A stretch of DNA of 64,000 nt, from positions 269,334 through 333,333 of the forward strand of contig NW_003158226.1 of NCBI RefSeq assembly GCF_000003605.2, given 5' to 3'. The notes under the pieces were generated by a model. That model had not been told where the DNA came from and did no database searches. It was given only the letters and a program-made list of their open reading frames with translations. Positions 1 through 64,000 of this stretch are shown here, one piece after another (within the stretch, counting starts at the first letter, position 1; each line of letters starts with the position of its first letter). A program made the translations under genes and the position numbers. The DNA is from Saccoglossus kowalevskii (lineage: Eukaryota; Hemichordata; Enteropneusta; Harrimaniidae).

Positions 1-587
1 GTCGAAATCCTGTAAATAATGTTGGGTATTAATTTAACAAATCTAGAATGTGTGTTTCGCTTCTATGTTATAGTGATAGTTATAGAGTAAACTTTAAAAT
101 TTATGAAAGCTGACAGGACCGATAAATAAAATATTAAGGAAACATTGTAGGTAATCGTGGTTATTGGTAATTCATTCAATATAACCAGATGTTTCAGACA
201 AAGCATCCTTTCTCAATGATAGATATGAATAAATTCATAGCTATCAAAAGGAAACTTTGTCTAAAACGTCTGGTTTTATTGAATAAATACTAAAAACTAC
301 AATTACCTACAGCATTTCCTGTATGTCACAAAAGCGAAGACGCTTATTGTAGGATAACTGGAGAATTGTATAAAAAATGGGGCTTGCTATGGTAGAACAG
401 CATGGACTGCTGAGTACTGGGTAGTCCTCTACAATAAAACTTCGGCTACAGAATGGAAATGTGGTGATGCATGCAGTGCATCTACATTATGATCAGGAAA
501 AATCAATAACTAGGTATAAAATGGTGTGAAAATACATAACATTGATAAGAAGATTAAAAAAAATATATACTAGAGATATATGTTCAC
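1..587 (-). other. Dscam: Intron following FN5a, partial
   Basis: This is the donor-side part of the intron after the last exon seen. It holds the hairpin repeat at 141-318. I see no exon in it. Confidence 0.8.
141..318. repeat. Hairpin-type inverted repeat
   Basis: AACATTGTAGGTAAT at 141-155 pairs with ATTACCTACAGCATTT at 302-317. Inner blocks (ATTCAATATAACCAGATGTTT against AAACGTCTGGTTTTATTGAAT) also pair. It is probably a small foldback element in the intron after FN5a. Confidence 0.6.
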
Positions 588-61738
<61,151 letters not shown>

Positions 61739-61766
61739 CTCCCGGAATACGTGTTTCTTGTGAGGA

Positions 61767-61781
61767 TTAAATAACTTTCAT
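61767..61781 (-). other. Possible upstream ORF in the long-form leader
   Basis: If transcription starts near 61787, the first ATG in the mRNA is at 61781 and opens a four-codon frame (MKVI, then TAA). It ends 28 bases before the main ATG. Such a minimal upstream frame could dampen translation, depending on the true start site. Confidence 0.3.
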
Positions 61782-61804
61782 CTTACTGCAATCCGTAGGT
61801 ATTT

Positions 61805-61814
61805 CCTTTTTATA
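61805..61814 (-). promoter_or_regulatory. TATA box of the distal (long-form) promoter
   Basis: On the minus strand the sequence reads GGGTATAAAAAGG, a near-perfect TATA box, 67-76 bases upstream of the exon 1 ATG. An initiator-like CAGT with its A at 61787 lies 27 bases downstream of the first T, the expected spacing. This would give a 5' untranslated leader of about 49 bases. Start-site data are needed to prove it. Confidence 0.5.
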
Positions 61815-64000
61815 CCCACCTTTTTAACAGACAATAATTATACGTGCGAAATATTTTCTTGTACCGTGAATATATTTTTTTGCCAGCGTTAACAATCAAA
61901 GACTGTCAACTATCCATTCCCCGAATAGTGGTTCCATCTCGGTGGTAGGCGTTGCTCCAAGGTATGTCCAATTTTCGTCAGGTTGTCAACTTTATCGCTC
62001 CCGATGAACAACTCGCGATATTTTCTGGTTCCGGCAAGATATATTTCCAGCTACAGGAATATACTTTATCTATGTAATAGCCAAAGCTAAACTGATTGTG
62101 GCTTTCTATGTCGTGTAACAATTACTCCTGAATGGCGAATCAGACTGGCACAGTCCCGTACGTTGCAAGTGAGAGCACGGTTGCCGTTTAGTAGTAGTAT
62201 GAATTCCAAATACACGCCAACTGACAATGTTCAGCGACGATGAACGCATTAGTGTCTATCAAATGCCGCTCTTCCTCTCCTAGCCAATCGGACTTTGTAA
62301 GAGCACCCCTTCACCACATTCAATTTGTTATCCTACTCCTGCCCTCTCGCGTGCCGGTATCAGTTTCGCGACGCCCCAATTGCCATATATGGGTGGCTCA
62401 TTTCCATGAGTGAACTGGGCATTCATGTTTAAACAGAGCGACTTGTAACCGTCCTAGTTCATATGCAAATCGCTGTTCAAACAGGTGTTGTGTGTGGATG
62501 AATTGTACGTCTCTTTGCCACGTGCCAAAACAAAGAGACGTAATTCTCAACACGCGAGCTTGTTTTTATTCCAGCTGCATCAACATCTTACACGAATTCT
62601 TCTAGGACGAGGAAGGAGGCCATCACCCCTTTGTCCTTTGTCGCTGGCTAACTGACAAACAATCGTCTACGAACACTGTTCGTGCTAACGGTATGGCTAT
62701 GATAGAGGGCGCATGCAAATACAGAACTAACATTGCTCACACAGAGAATAAATGTAATGTAATTAATGTGTCGAACTTTAAATTGAAGAGAGACAGTTGA
62801 GTGCGACCGTGTGTTTAAATGGCACTACCTAACAACACCGTACCCCGTAACTGTTCGGACTGTCTTCAACTTGAAGGGAATGCATCTGTAAATTTTCTTT
62901 ATGCAAAATTATAACAAAATTATATATATTAATACATATCAAACGATAAAAGTCGGATATTTTAAACGTATATCAAAATAATCAGGTCATATTTCTCAGC
63001 GACTCTATAACGGTTTACCGTAATTTCAACTGGAACTAAACTGATGACTTCGGTTGATACGTATCTGTCCGACTCTAGTCCACGTACGTGATAATAACGG
63101 GGAGATGTCTGGGCATCGAAACAAACAGAAACTGTTCGCATAAGTTTGTTGGTCACGTCAGTAGTCGACCATTGTTCAGGTACTGGCAGTTAGTTGCGGC
63201 GGTTTTTAACCTACTCGACTGACGGCAGCTGCTTACACCGTGTCACTGAAATACTGCTTTATTCTACCGTGTTTCCAATTAAATACAAAATCCAGTTATT
63301 CATGTGTTTGTTTACTGTCATTGTATAGCTCCTAACTACTATTGCATTATTTCTACGTATGTCCTATCATTGAACGGCAAACCAGTATGCTTAAAGCAAG
63401 ATACATCGTTTCAATCTGTCAGCGTATTCGGTAATTAATTAATTAATTGATTAATTGATGAGGCTATAACGAGTATAAACTTACTATTGTTCATAACAAC
63501 TTAGGTTTTTTCAATATATATTGCTGCCCGTCATATTCAGGTAACATTACGGTAAAACAAGTCGTATTTTCGTAAGGAAAACCCGAACTCTTAAAAACTG
63601 TTTTCTGTTTCGGATGTGTTATACGTTTAATGTGACGTGCTCAATGTGTAGTTGTAAACTACACTTTCCTCTCTCGCCATGACAACCATGGGGTGTATGA
63701 CGTCAACATTGTCTCTGAAATAGAAATAGTAACAGATTCAACAATAATAGGTAGAACACATACTTGTAGAACATTACACGAACAACAATGAATTGAAACC
63801 TATAACGACTGTAATACAGAGCATGGGGGAGGGGATCACGAAATAAAACATAATCATGACACGAACATGAATGAACATTAAGTGGAACAGATAACTGTAG
63901 ACCATAGTATAGATAACCACAAATTTGAACACATAATGTAAAATTGGTCACAAAACACTTGTAAAACGTAACATGAAGAAACACCTACTCATAAAACGTA
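61815..64000. other. 5' flank of Dscam
   Basis: Upstream of the predicted TATA promoter. I see no coding exon on either strand. It has an AATT-rich run at 63,434-63,458 and short CpG-containing stretches at 61.3-62.7 kb. Further untranslated first exons could lie here or beyond the window and could not be recognised. Confidence 0.6.

Overview
This is a eukaryotic, intron-rich, AT-leaning genomic window, probably from an invertebrate animal. Almost all of it is one gene read on the minus strand, a Dscam (Down syndrome cell adhesion molecule) orthologue. From high to low coordinates I placed 21 coding exons plus one alternative first exon. They have GT/AG borders that agree in phase, and together they give about 1,439 codons of the long product before the gene leaves the window at its low end. 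The domain order is signal peptide, Ig1-Ig9, FN1-FN4, Ig10 and the first part of FN5. That is the standard Dscam order, so the rest of FN5, FN6, the membrane segment and the cytoplasmic tail should lie beyond position 1. The exon sequences resemble vertebrate DSCAM closely. Only one copy of each Ig2, Ig3 and Ig7 exon was found, unlike the duplicated exon arrays of arthropod Dscam1. A deuterostome or other marine invertebrate is plausible, but the phylum cannot be fixed from the sequence alone.

Layout: 64.0-61.7 kb, 5' flank with a TATA-type promoter and the first exon (signal peptide). 57.9-57.5 kb, Ig1. 57.5-37.5 kb, a 20-kb intron full of repeats. 37.5-35.3 kb, a compact cluster for Ig2 (two exons), Ig3 and Ig4. 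35.3-20.9 kb, a 14-kb intron. 20.9-20.6 kb, Ig5. 20.6-12.0 kb, an 8.6-kb intron with a long ATT microsatellite. 12.0-0.6 kb, the dense 3' part from Ig6 to FN5.

The most interesting observation is a second signal-peptide exon at 25,207-25,282, inside the Ig4-Ig5 intron. It has an ATG with an in-frame stop four codons upstream, a hydrophobic core, a plausible cleavage site and a good splice donor. It ends in the phase needed to join the Ig5 exon. A CCAAT box and a GC box lie about 250 bases upstream. This predicts a promoter for a short Dscam that begins at Ig5 and lacks the whole Ig1-Ig4 headpiece. About 5 kb further upstream, in the same intron, is a tandem array of 68-bp units, each carrying a CACGTG E-box.

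The introns also hold several miniature inverted-repeat elements. One family is flanked by TTAA and has ends like AGGGCGGYRGTCGTCG; another is flanked by TA and has ends like CTGTARAATACTTTATTTT. There are also hairpin repeats, a 180-bp direct duplication and simple repeats. I found no second protein-coding gene, tRNA, rRNA or CRISPR array. The other open frames longer than 60 codons look like chance frames.
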